A stretch of DNA of 64,000 bases from Xanthomarina arctica (GTDB taxonomy: Bacteria > Bacteroidota > Bacteroidia > Flavobacteriales > Flavobacteriaceae): contig NZ_BMFQ01000002.1 in the NCBI RefSeq assembly GCF_014638915.1, forward strand, positions 372,001 through 436,000, read 5' to 3'. Shown here in pieces: positions 52,536 to 60,245 of the stretch. The notes under the pieces were generated by a model. The model searched no databases and was not told the DNA's origin. It worked only from the letters and a program-made list of their open reading frames with translations. The position numbers and the translations under genes are program-made. The first letter of the stretch is position 1, and each line of letters starts with the position of its first letter.

Positions 52536-54164
52536 CTATACCTGAATAACTCCCAAGTTAAATTTTTTCTCAATAGGAGCGTGGTTTGCTGCTTCAATTC
52601 CCATGCTAATCCATTTTCTAGTATCTAATGGATCTATAATGCCATCGGTCCAAATTCTAGAAGCTGCATAATATGGAGATACTTGTTTGTCGTAACGATC
52701 TTTTATTTTATTGAACAACTCGTCTTCTTTTTCTTTGGTAATCACTTCACCTTTCTTTTTTAGAGAAGCTGTTTCAATTTGCAATAATACTTTTGCGGCA
52801 CTATTACCACTCATAACAGCTAGTTCGGCACTTGGCCAAGCAACTATTAATCTAGGGTCGTAAGCTTTTCCACACATAGCATAATTTCCAGCCCCATAAC
52901 TATTACCTAGTATAATTGTGAATTTTGGTACCACGCTATTACTAACAGCGTTTACCATTTTAGCACCATCTTTAATGATACCACCATGTTCGCTTTTGCT
53001 TCCAACCATAAAACCAGTGACATCTTGCAAAAACACTAAAGGTATTTTCTTTTGGTTGCAATTGGCAATAAAACGGGTAGCTTTATCAGCACTATCATTA
53101 TAAATAACACCTCCAAATTGCATTTCCCCAGATTTGGTTTTTACTAATTTTCTCTGATTTGCAACAATTCCAACTGCCCAACCATCAATTCTAGCATATG
53201 CTGTTATAATTGTTTTTCCATAACCAGCTTTGTATTCATCAAATTCAGATTTATCTACTAAACGCTTAATAATTTCGTACATATCATATTGATCTGCACG
53301 AGATTTAGGAAGAATACCATAAATATCTTCTGGATTTTCTTGTGGTTTTTTAGAATCGGCTCTATTAAAACCAGCCTTATCGAAATCGCCTATTTTATCA
53401 ATAATATTTTTAATTCTGTCTAAAGCATCTTTATCATCTTTTGCTTTATAATCTGTAACCCCAGAAATTTCGCAATGAGTTGTTGCGCCACCAAGGGTTT
53501 CGTTATCTATAGATTCACCAATAGCCGCTTTAACTAAATAACTTCCAGCTAAGAAGATACTTCCGGTTTTATCAACTATCATGGCTTCGTCGCTCATAAT
53601 TGGTAAATAAGCTCCTCCAGCAACACAACTTCCCATAACTGCGGCAATTTGGGTAATTCCCATACTACTCATAATGGCATTGTTTCTAAAAACACGTCCA
53701 AAATGTTCTTTATCAGGAAATATTTCATCTTGTAGTGGCAAATAAACTCCAGCAGAATCCACTAAATAAATTATAGGCAATTTGTTTTCAATTGAAATTT
53801 CCTGAGCCCTTAAGTTCTTTTTTCCAGTAATAGGAAACCACGCTCCAGCTTTTACTGTGGCATCATTTGCTACAACAATACATTGTCTTCCCTTTATGTA
53901 ACCAATTTTTACAACAACGCCTCCAGAAGGGCATCCACCATGTTCTTCGTACATATCTTCTCCCGCAAAAGCCGCAATTTCAATACTGTCTTTTTTAGCA
54001 TCCAATAGGTAATCAATGCGCTCTCTGGCAGTCATTTTACCTTTGGAATGATGCTTTTCAATGTTTTTAACTCCTCCACCAAGTTTAACTTGGGCAAATC
54101 GTTTTTTTAAATCGGATACTAAAAGTTTATTGTGATCTTCGTTTTTGTTGAAGTTAATGTCCAT
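52536..54164 (-). CDS. Acyl-CoA carboxylase beta subunit (carboxyltransferase)
   Basis: A 542-residue carboxyltransferase of the methylcrotonyl-/propionyl-CoA carboxylase type. It begins HSKGKMTARERIDYLLD, and has the N-domain AVMGSCVAGGAYLPIMSDE and the C-domain FLQDVTGFMVGSKSEHGG, GAKMVNAVSNSVVPKFT, SYGAGNYAMCGKAYDP and WPSAELAVMSG. Length and motifs favour the methylcrotonyl-CoA carboxylase type, but no biotin-carboxylase gene is adjacent to settle the substrate. Confidence 0.92.
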   Translation of the reverse strand: MDINFNKNEDHNKLLVSDLKKRFAQVKLGGGVKNIEKHHSKGKMTARERIDYLLDAKKDSIEIAAFAGEDMYEEHGGCPSGGVVVKIGYIKGRQCIVVANDATVKAGAWFPITGKKNLRAQEISIENKLPIIYLVDSAGVYLPLQDEIFPDKEHFGRVFRNNAIMSSMGITQIAAVMGSCVAGGAYLPIMSDEAMIVDKTGSIFLAGSYLVKAAIGESIDNETLGGATTHCEISGVTDYKAKDDKDALDRIKNIIDKIGDFDKAGFNRADSKKPQENPEDIYGILPKSRADQYDMYEIIKRLVDKSEFDEYKAGYGKTIITAYARIDGWAVGIVANQRKLVKTKSGEMQFGGVIYNDSADKATRFIANCNQKKIPLVFLQDVTGFMVGSKSEHGGIIKDGAKMVNAVSNSVVPKFTIILGNSYGAGNYAMCGKAYDPRLIVAWPSAELAVMSGNSAAKVLLQIETASLKKKGEVITKEKEDELFNKIKDRYDKQVSPYYAASRIWTDGIIDPLDTRKWISMGIEAANHAPIEKKFNLGVIQV

Positions 54165-54253
54165 ATAAATGATGTTTGCCGCTAAAATACAAAAGTTGTT
54201 AGTCTCGTGAAAGAGCTAAACTCATTATTGCTAAATCAAATTATACTACATGG

Positions 54254-54277
54254 AATTAGTTTCCTTGGAAACTAATT
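54254..54277. promoter_or_regulatory. Palindromic operator for the MarR-type regulator (site 1)
   Basis: Arms AATTAGTTTCC and GGAAACTAATT are perfect around TT, about 44 bases before the DoxX gene. The core TTTCC-N2-GGAAA recurs at 55951. MarR proteins bind palindromes of this size, and a MarR gene is fourth in this operon. Confidence 0.65.
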
Positions 54278-54320
54278 ATTTTTATTGTACATTTGTATTC
54301 TAATTATATAACTATTTAAA

Positions 54321-54677
54321 ATGAAAAAAGATAAAATTATTTTTTACACCGCTACTGGATTGCTTAGTGTCATATTATTGTATTCAGTAAGTATGTATTT
54401 TTTTAATCATGAAGCTGTAGCAGCCATGTTTACTAATTTTGGCTATCCAACCTATATTATTTATCCATACGCCGTATTAAAATTATTAGGTCTAATAACT
54501 CTATGGATTCCTAACTTTAAGGTTTTAAAAGAATGGGCTTATTCTGGTTTCTTTTTCGCATTTATTTTAGCATTTTTTGCACATGTCATGATTGGAGATG
54601 GAGAACAAGGTGCTTCAGTTGTGGCCATGGTGCTTTTATTAGTATCTTACATTTTTAATAAAAGATTAAATAAGTAA
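54321..54677 (+). CDS. DoxX-family membrane protein
   Basis: A 118-residue protein with four hydrophobic segments. It matches the small DoxX-like family (SVSMYFFNHEAVAAMFTNFGYP, AVLKLLGLITLWIPNFKVLKEWAY). The function is unproven; several members belong to redox-stress systems. It heads an operon with an FMN reductase, an acetyltransferase and a MarR regulator, and lies directly after the palindrome at 54254. Confidence 0.85.
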   Translation: MKKDKIIFYTATGLLSVILLYSVSMYFFNHEAVAAMFTNFGYPTYIIYPYAVLKLLGLITLWIPNFKVLKEWAYSGFFFAFILAFFAHVMIGDGEQGASVVAMVLLLVSYIFNKRLNK

Positions 54678-54678
54678 A

Positions 54679-55209
54679 ATGAAAAAAATCATAGCCTTTG
54701 CGGGAAGCAATAGTAAAAATTCGATAAATAAACAGTTAGCTATTTATACTTCTCAATTATTAGAAAACACCTCTATAGAAGTTTTAGATTTAAACAATTA
54801 TAATTTACCTCTATTTGGTGTAGATTTAGAAAAGGAAGAAGGAATTCCAGAAAATGTTCACATGTTTTTAGATAAAATTAGAGAAACAGATGGCATCATT
54901 ATATCTTTAGCAGAGCACAATGGAGCTTATTCATCTGCTTTTAAAAATTTGTTTGATTGGATGTCGAGAGCAGAACAAAAAACATTTATGAATAAACCCA
55001 TGCTTTTAATGGCTACATCTCCAGGAGCAAGAGGAGGAGCGTCTGTTTTAGCTATGGCAATTGATAGATTTCCAAGACATGATGCTCAAATAATTGCAGA
55101 TTTTTCCTTCCCTTCTTTTGGAGCAAACTTTGCTGAAGGAAAGATTATTAATGAGGAGTTAAACAAGGATTTAAAAATGAAGGTTGAACAATTTAAAAAC
55201 GCTTTGTAA
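54679..55209 (+). CDS. NADPH-dependent FMN reductase-like flavoprotein
   Basis: A 176-residue flavodoxin-fold protein. It has IIAFAGSNSKNSINKQLA (the FMN phosphate loop) and GIIISLAEHNGAYSSAFKNLFDWMS, LLMATSPGARGG, as in azobenzene/chromate/quinone reductases. It starts one base after the DoxX stop. A quinone or electrophile-stress role fits the MarR context but is inferred. Confidence 0.9.
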   Translation: MKKIIAFAGSNSKNSINKQLAIYTSQLLENTSIEVLDLNNYNLPLFGVDLEKEEGIPENVHMFLDKIRETDGIIISLAEHNGAYSSAFKNLFDWMSRAEQKTFMNKPMLLMATSPGARGGASVLAMAIDRFPRHDAQIIADFSFPSFGANFAEGKIINEELNKDLKMKVEQFKNAL

Positions 55210-55211
55210 CA

Positions 55212-55493
55212 ATGAAAATAGAACATGAAGATAACGGTAAAAAAGGAAAATTCTATATTTTAGTAGATGGGAAACAAGAAGCTGAAATGACTTATGTATA
55301 TGTAGGTGATGATAAAATAAATATAGATCATACTGAGGTGTCAGATAAACTTAAAGGTCAAGGTATTGGATATAAGTTAATAGAAGCTTCAGTAGAATTT
55401 ATGCGAGATAAAAATCTAAAAACAATTCCAACTTGTTCCTATGCTAAAGCTGTATTTGAGAAGAAAACGGAATATTCAGATAGATTAGCTTAA
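55212..55493 (+). CDS. Small GNAT-type acetyltransferase (YjdJ-like)
   Basis: A 93-residue protein of the short GNAT group. It has IEHEDNGKKGKFYILVDGK, IDHTEVSDKLKGQGIGYKLIE with the acetyl-CoA loop, and a final TIPTCSYAKAVFEKK. The target is unknown. It lies 2 bases after the FMN reductase and 4 bases before the MarR gene. Confidence 0.88.
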   Translation: MKIEHEDNGKKGKFYILVDGKQEAEMTYVYVGDDKINIDHTEVSDKLKGQGIGYKLIEASVEFMRDKNLKTIPTCSYAKAVFEKKTEYSDRLA

Positions 55494-55497
55494 GATT

Positions 55498-55935
55498 ATG
55501 GGAGATATTTCAAAAGATTTAAACACGTCGTTTCCAAACAATAAGGTAAAAGCTTTATTGAATATTATTTATACTGGAAATTTGATTAATAGCCATCAAA
55601 TTGCATTTTTTAAACCCTTCGGTATTTCTCCACAACAGTATAATATTTTGAGAATATTAAAAGGTGCAGGAGAGGCTATTAAAGTGCAGACTATTAAAGA
55701 AAGGATGGTGGAAAGAGCGCCTAATGCTACTCGTTTAATGGATAAGTTATGTGCTAAAAAACTGATTGAACGAATCCCATGTCCTGAAGATAGAAGAGTG
55801 GTTCACATTGAAATAACTCCAGAGGGTATCGAATTATTAGAAGAAATAGCTAAAAATTTTAAAAACGATTTATTAGAAAATTTAACCGAAGAAGAAGCAT
55901 CTCAACTTAGTGACTTACTAGATAAAATTAGATAG
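55498..55935 (+). CDS. MarR-family transcriptional regulator
   Basis: A 145-residue winged-helix regulator. It has FGISPQQYNILRILKGAG, the recognition region VERAPNATRLMDKLCAKKLIERIPCPEDRRVVHIEIT with the MarR DRR wing, and a C-terminal dimerisation helix. A cysteine in the wing region (IPCPED) could serve redox sensing. It is the fourth gene of its operon and very likely binds the palindromes at 54254 and 55951. Confidence 0.92.
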   Translation: MGDISKDLNTSFPNNKVKALLNIIYTGNLINSHQIAFFKPFGISPQQYNILRILKGAGEAIKVQTIKERMVERAPNATRLMDKLCAKKLIERIPCPEDRRVVHIEITPEGIELLEEIAKNFKNDLLENLTEEEASQLSDLLDKIR

Positions 55936-55950
55936 CTTTTTTTAATGAAA

Positions 55951-55968
55951 TATTTTCCATGGAAAATA
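55951..55968. promoter_or_regulatory. Palindromic operator for the MarR-type regulator (site 2)
   Basis: TATTTTCC-AT-GGAAAATA is a perfect palindrome that ends 16 bases before the pirin start. It shares the TTTCC-N2-GGAAA core with the site at 54254. Confidence 0.6.
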
Positions 55969-55984
55969 AATAAAGACGCAGATT

Positions 55985-56704
55985 ATGAAAACAATAGTAC
56001 ATAAAGCAGATAGCAGAGGGCAGGTGAATCATGGATGGTTGCAAGCCAATCATTCGTTTAGTTTTGCAAATTATTTCGATAAAGATAAAATGCAATTTGG
56101 AGCATTGAGAGTTTTAAACGATGATGTTATTGCTCCCAAAATGGGTTTCGGAACTCATGCACATGATAATATGGAAATTATAACCATTCCGTTGAGTGGT
56201 ATATTAAAACATAGAGATAACATGCATCAAGATTGGCAACAAGTTTTGCCAGGAGAAGTGCAGGTTATGAGTGCTGGGACAGGAGTAGAGCATTCTGAAA
56301 TTAATGGTTCGGTAGATGAGCATTTAAGTTTGTTCCAGATTTGGGTGATTCCTAATAAGCAAAACGTGGAACCACGATATGGTCAAAAAAGATTTCAAAA
56401 GGAAGATCGAAAAAACAAATTGCAGATTTTAGTTAGTTCTATAGATGAAAATCATGAAGGAAGTTTAAAAATAAATCAAGATGCCACAATTTCACGTATC
56501 GATTTAGATAATGGTAAATCTTTTGAATATCAATTTAAAAATAAGAATCATGGGGTATATGTCATGACTATTTTTGGAAATATAACTATTGAAAATGAAA
56601 CTTTAGAGCTAAGAGACGCTATGGGTATTTCGGATTCTGAAAATTTTGTAATCCATGCAAATGATAATTCAGAATTATTGTTCATTGAAGTTCCATTGCA
56701 TTAA
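55985..56704 (+). CDS. Pirin family protein
   Basis: A 239-residue bicupin. It has the pirin pattern HKADSRGQVNHGWLQANHSF, GFGTHAHDNMEIITIPLSG with metal-binding histidines, HRDNMHQDW and VMSAGTGVEHSE. Some bacterial pirins act as quercetin 2,3-dioxygenases; others regulate metabolism. The preceding palindrome ties it to the MarR regulon. A terminator follows at 56728. Confidence 0.93.
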   Translation: MKTIVHKADSRGQVNHGWLQANHSFSFANYFDKDKMQFGALRVLNDDVIAPKMGFGTHAHDNMEIITIPLSGILKHRDNMHQDWQQVLPGEVQVMSAGTGVEHSEINGSVDEHLSLFQIWVIPNKQNVEPRYGQKRFQKEDRKNKLQILVSSIDENHEGSLKINQDATISRIDLDNGKSFEYQFKNKNHGVYVMTIFGNITIENETLELRDAMGISDSENFVIHANDNSELLFIEVPLH

Positions 56705-56727
56705 ATTTTTTTTTAATAGAAATAATT

Positions 56728-56754
56728 AAGCACCTTTAATAGGTGCTTTTTTTA
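56728..56754 (+). terminator. Rho-independent terminator after the pirin gene
   Basis: AAGCACCT (56728-56735) pairs with AGGTGCTT (56741-56748) around TTAAT, followed by T. Confidence 0.85.
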
Positions 56755-56804
56755 GTAAAATCACGATATTTGTGTTTACTAACTATCAAAACGAAATTTA
56801 TATT

Positions 56805-56987
56805 ATGTCAATGAATAAAAATACGGTTTTAGCATGGGCTACCTCGATTATGATTTTTGTGGGATTAGCACTGATTGCTCTAGGAGCTTTTAGATATGAT
56901 GATGTTGCTGGCTGGGGATTTGCCGCAGTAGGAGTCGGATTTTTTGCTATAGCTTGGGTGTTTAATGCTTTAAAAGGAAGAATGTAA
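56805..56987 (+). CDS. Tiny two-helix membrane protein (CAL67264 type)
   Basis: A 60-residue protein, MSMNKNTVLAWATSIMIF..., with two membrane segments around a GAFRYDDVAGWGF loop. I start at 56805 rather than at an in-frame ATG 33 bases upstream, because the family begins with this methionine. Such proteins are conserved beside ettA in Flavobacteriaceae; function unknown. Its stop overlaps the ettA start by one base. Confidence 0.8.
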   Translation: MSMNKNTVLAWATSIMIFVGLALIALGAFRYDDVAGWGFAAVGVGFFAIAWVFNALKGRM

Positions 56988-58678
56988 TGAGCGACGATAA
57001 AAAAGTAATTTTCTCAATGTCTGGTTTAACCAAGACATATCAAAGTGCAAACACACCAGTTTTAAAAAATATTTATTTAAGTTTCTTCTATGGAGCTAAA
57101 ATTGGAATTTTAGGTCTCAACGGTTCTGGAAAATCAACTTTACTTAAAATTATTGCAGGAATTGATAACAATTATCAAGGTGATGTTGTTTTTTCTCCTG
57201 GATATACAGTTGGTTATTTAGAGCAAGAACCTAAGCTGGATGAAACCAAAACGGTTATGGAAATTGTAAGAGAAGGAGCCGCTGAAACAGTTGCTATTCT
57301 TGATGAATACAATAAAATTAATGACATGTTTGGTCTAGAAGAAGTTTATAGCGATTCAGATAAAATGGAAAAGCTAATGAACAGACAAGCTGTTTTACAA
57401 GATCAGATTGATGCTTCAGATGCTTGGGAATTAGATACAAAATTAGAAATTGCCATGGATGCCTTAAGAACTCCAGATGGTGATAAATTAATTGGAGTAC
57501 TTTCAGGAGGAGAAAGACGACGTGTAGCTTTATGCAGATTATTATTACAAGAACCAGATGTTTTATTATTGGATGAGCCTACCAACCACTTGGATGCGGA
57601 ATCTGTACATTGGTTAGAGCATCATTTAGCCCAATATAAAGGAACTGTTATTGCTGTAACGCACGATAGATATTTCTTGGATAACGTAGCAGGTTGGATT
57701 TTAGAATTGGATAGAGGGGAAGGAATTCCTTGGAAAGGAAATTATTCATCTTGGTTAGATCAAAAATCGAAACGTATGGCTCAAGAAGGGAAAACAGCTT
57801 CTAAGCGTCAAAAAACATTAGAGCGAGAGCTGGAATGGGTAAAACAAGGTGCTAAAGGAAGACAAACCAAACAAAAAGCACGTTTAAAAAATTACGATAA
57901 ATTATTAAGTCAGGATCAAAAACAATTAGACGAAAAACTGGAAATTTATATTCCAAATGGACCTCGTTTGGGAACAAATGTTATTGAAGCCGTTGGCGTT
58001 AGTAAAGGTTACGACGATAAATTATTATACGATAATTTAAACTTTAATCTACCTCAAGCTGGAATTGTAGGAATTATTGGCCCGAATGGAGCTGGAAAAA
58101 CTACAATCTTTAGAATGATTATGGGTGAAGAAACACCAGACAAGGGCGAATTTAAAGTAGGTGAAACTGCTAAAATTGCTTATGTAGATCAAGCACATTC
58201 TAATATTGATCCAGAAAAATCTATCTGGCAAAATTTTAGCGATGAGCAAGAATTGATTATGATGGGAGGAAAGCAAGTTAACTCTCGCGCTTACTTAAGC
58301 CGATTCAATTTTAGTGGGAGTGAGCAAAATAAAAAAGTTAAAATGCTATCTGGTGGAGAACGTAACCGATTGCATTTAGCCATGACTCTAAAAGAAGAAG
58401 GTAACGTATTACTTTTGGATGAACCAACAAACGATTTGGATGTAAATACGCTTAGAGCTTTGGAAGAAGGTCTAGAGAACTTTGCAGGATGTGCAGTAGT
58501 CATATCTCACGATAGATGGTTTTTAGATAGAATTTGTACACATATTCTTGCGTTTGAAGGAAATTCAGATGTGTATTTCTTTGAAGGAAGTTTTAGTGAT
58601 TACGAAGAGAATAAGAAACAACGTCTTGGTGGAGATTTAATGCCAAAACGAATTAAATACAGAAAATTAGTTAGATAG
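56987..58678 (+). CDS. ettA: Energy-dependent translational throttle protein EttA (ABC-F)
   Basis: A 563-residue ABC-F ATPase that binds the ribosomal E site and gates the first peptide bonds when ATP is low. Two ATP-binding cassettes are complete: GLNGSGKSTLLKII, LSGGERRRVALCR and LLLDEPTNHLDAESV; then GPNGAGKTTIFRMI, LSGGERNRLHLAM and LLLDEPTNDLDVNTL. The linker (AKGRQTKQKARLKNYDKL) and the C-terminal GGDLMPKRIKYRKL are typical for EttA. Confidence 0.97.
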   Translation: MSDDKKVIFSMSGLTKTYQSANTPVLKNIYLSFFYGAKIGILGLNGSGKSTLLKIIAGIDNNYQGDVVFSPGYTVGYLEQEPKLDETKTVMEIVREGAAETVAILDEYNKINDMFGLEEVYSDSDKMEKLMNRQAVLQDQIDASDAWELDTKLEIAMDALRTPDGDKLIGVLSGGERRRVALCRLLLQEPDVLLLDEPTNHLDAESVHWLEHHLAQYKGTVIAVTHDRYFLDNVAGWILELDRGEGIPWKGNYSSWLDQKSKRMAQEGKTASKRQKTLERELEWVKQGAKGRQTKQKARLKNYDKLLSQDQKQLDEKLEIYIPNGPRLGTNVIEAVGVSKGYDDKLLYDNLNFNLPQAGIVGIIGPNGAGKTTIFRMIMGEETPDKGEFKVGETAKIAYVDQAHSNIDPEKSIWQNFSDEQELIMMGGKQVNSRAYLSRFNFSGSEQNKKVKMLSGGERNRLHLAMTLKEEGNVLLLDEPTNDLDVNTLRALEEGLENFAGCAVVISHDRWFLDRICTHILAFEGNSDVYFFEGSFSDYEENKKQRLGGDLMPKRIKYRKLVR

Positions 58679-58697
58679 TTTTCTAATATTTTGATAT

Positions 58698-58729
58698 AAA
58701 AAAAGCCTCGAATTTTCGAGGCTTTTTTT
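58698..58729. terminator. Bidirectional terminator after ettA
   Basis: AAAAGCCTCGAA and TTCGAGGCTTTT pair around TT, with A and T runs. It separates ettA from the opposite small gene. Confidence 0.85.
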
Positions 58730-58740
58730 ATTTTAGGTTA

Positions 58741-58941
58741 TTACTTTTCATATAAATGACCTGAACCTAATGTATAATTATCAACATCAATGTTTTCTAT
58801 AATTTTGTAGTTCTTATCAAACTCTTCTATTTCTTTACTCCATTGTTTTTCAGGCGTTATAGTATATAAATACTTTTTTGTTTTAATAGCAATTAGTAAA
58901 ACTATCATATTGAATATTGCTAAAAAGATAACTGTTTCCAT
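58741..58941 (-). CDS. Small single-pass membrane protein with GHLYE tail
   Basis: A 66-residue protein. One membrane helix (ETVIFLAIFNMIVLLIAIKT) is followed by an acidic cytoplasmic or periplasmic part ending NYTLGSGHLYEK. The neighbouring 80-residue protein ends in a similar DFTDGHMYDNH, so the two share an architecture: a helix, a charged linker and a GH[LM]Y[ED] tail. The function is unknown. Its start is 8 bases after that gene's stop; they form an operon. Confidence 0.65.
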   Translation of the reverse strand: METVIFLAIFNMIVLLIAIKTKKYLYTITPEKQWSKEIEEFDKNYKIIENIDVDNYTLGSGHLYEK

Positions 58942-58949
58942 AAAATTAT

Positions 58950-59192
58950 TTAATGATTATCATACATGTGGCCATCAGTAAAATCCTTATAATCTTTGTT
59001 ATCTTGTTCACTGTCTATAGTAAAGTTTTCGCTTAATTCATGACTTTCTTTTTTTAACTTATAAGATTTTCTCCAACCTAAAATTAAGAGAATCAAGAAA
59101 AAAAGTACTGAAATCGATAATGCCAAAACAATACTTGATTGTTCTATAAGCAGAAAGGAAAGAAATTCCGTTAGAAATAATACTTGCGACAT
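58950..59192 (-). CDS. Small single-pass membrane protein with GHMYD tail
   Basis: An 80-residue protein. An N-terminal hydrophobic stretch and a strong helix (IVLALSISVLFFLILLILGW) precede a basic patch RKSYKLKKES and an acidic tail DNKDYKDFTDGHMYDNH. It shares the GHxY ending with the next gene downstream. I do not recognise the family. Confidence 0.65.
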   Translation of the reverse strand: MSQVLFLTEFLSFLLIEQSSIVLALSISVLFFLILLILGWRKSYKLKKESHELSENFTIDSEQDNKDYKDFTDGHMYDNH

Positions 59193-59275
59193 TGTAGGTA
59201 CTTGATTTGGTTAATAGCTTTCCAAATATAAACATTTTTTTTAACTAAACAACTAGTTATTAAAACCCTAAGTGG

Positions 59276-60202
59276 CTAATACCAATCCAATTGAACAACT
59301 TCAATTTTCCTATTGCCCTTGTTTACTAACGATTTAAACTTTTTTACATCACTAAATCCGTCAGTACCTTTATAATGATATGGCAATACTATTTTAGGTT
59401 TAAAATCTAATACAGCACTAGCAGCACTTTTTACAGGCATGGTGTATGGCAAATTCATGCAAATAAAAGCGATGTCAATATTTTTTAATTGACGCATTTC
59501 AAAAGTGTCTTCTGTATCTCCAGAAATGTAAATGCGTTTTTTATTAATTGTTAAAATATAACCTATCCCACGATTTTTAGGATGGTATTTTTTTGCCTCT
59601 TCACGAATATTATACATGGCAACACCTTCAAAATCTAAAGACATTTTTGAAGTAGAAAAATTATTACTGACACCACTAAATAATGTGTTGAAATTTTTCA
59701 ATAATGAAGCTGGCAATTTTGCTTTAACTGCTGCCGGACCAATAATTTGGGTATTTGGAGTGTTTATAGCTTCTAAAGTTTTTACATCTAGATGATCTCC
59801 ATGAATGTCTGTGATAAAAATAAAGTTAGGGGCTTTAAAATTTTTAAAGGCTTCTTTTCCTCCAACTGGATCTACATAAATCGTTGAGTTATTATACTCT
59901 ATAACCAAGGTTGCATGTTCAATAGGACTAAATTTAATGTCGTTTTTTGTAAAACTGTTTTCCTTATTTGAAACTGGTTTCTTGTGCTTTTTTACTACAG
60001 GCTTTTTAACAGGCTCGGGCGGGACAACCTTAATTTCTTCAATAATAACAGAATCTACTAAAACGGAATCAATAACAATTTCTGGTGGAATAGAATCTTT
60101 GATTATAATATTTTCAATTTCTATTTCTTGTTTTTTTGATTCTTTTTTACAGCTAATTATGAAAACTGAAATAAATAATAATGTGAAAATTTTGACTTTC
60201 AT
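59276..60202 (-). CDS. MBL-fold metal-dependent hydrolase, predicted lipoprotein
   Basis: A 308-residue protein. The N-terminus is a lipoprotein signal with cysteine C18 (FIISC). A Glu/Val/Pro/Lys-rich linker follows (KPVVKKHKKPVSNKE). From about residue 90 it is an MBL fold: ATLVIEYNNSTIYVDPVGG, FITDIHGDHLDVKTL, NRGIGYILTINKKRIYISGD, and LPYHYKGTDG. It is related to UPF0173-like hydrolases, of which a cytoplasmic member is at 46898. The substrate is unknown. Confidence 0.88.
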   Translation of the reverse strand: MKVKIFTLLFISVFIISCKKESKKQEIEIENIIIKDSIPPEIVIDSVLVDSVIIEEIKVVPPEPVKKPVVKKHKKPVSNKENSFTKNDIKFSPIEHATLVIEYNNSTIYVDPVGGKEAFKNFKAPNFIFITDIHGDHLDVKTLEAINTPNTQIIGPAAVKAKLPASLLKNFNTLFSGVSNNFSTSKMSLDFEGVAMYNIREEAKKYHPKNRGIGYILTINKKRIYISGDTEDTFEMRQLKNIDIAFICMNLPYTMPVKSAASAVLDFKPKIVLPYHYKGTDGFSDVKKFKSLVNKGNRKIEVVQLDWY

Positions 60203-60245
60203 GGTTTTAAGTATTTGGGGAATAAAATTAAAAATTATATATAAC

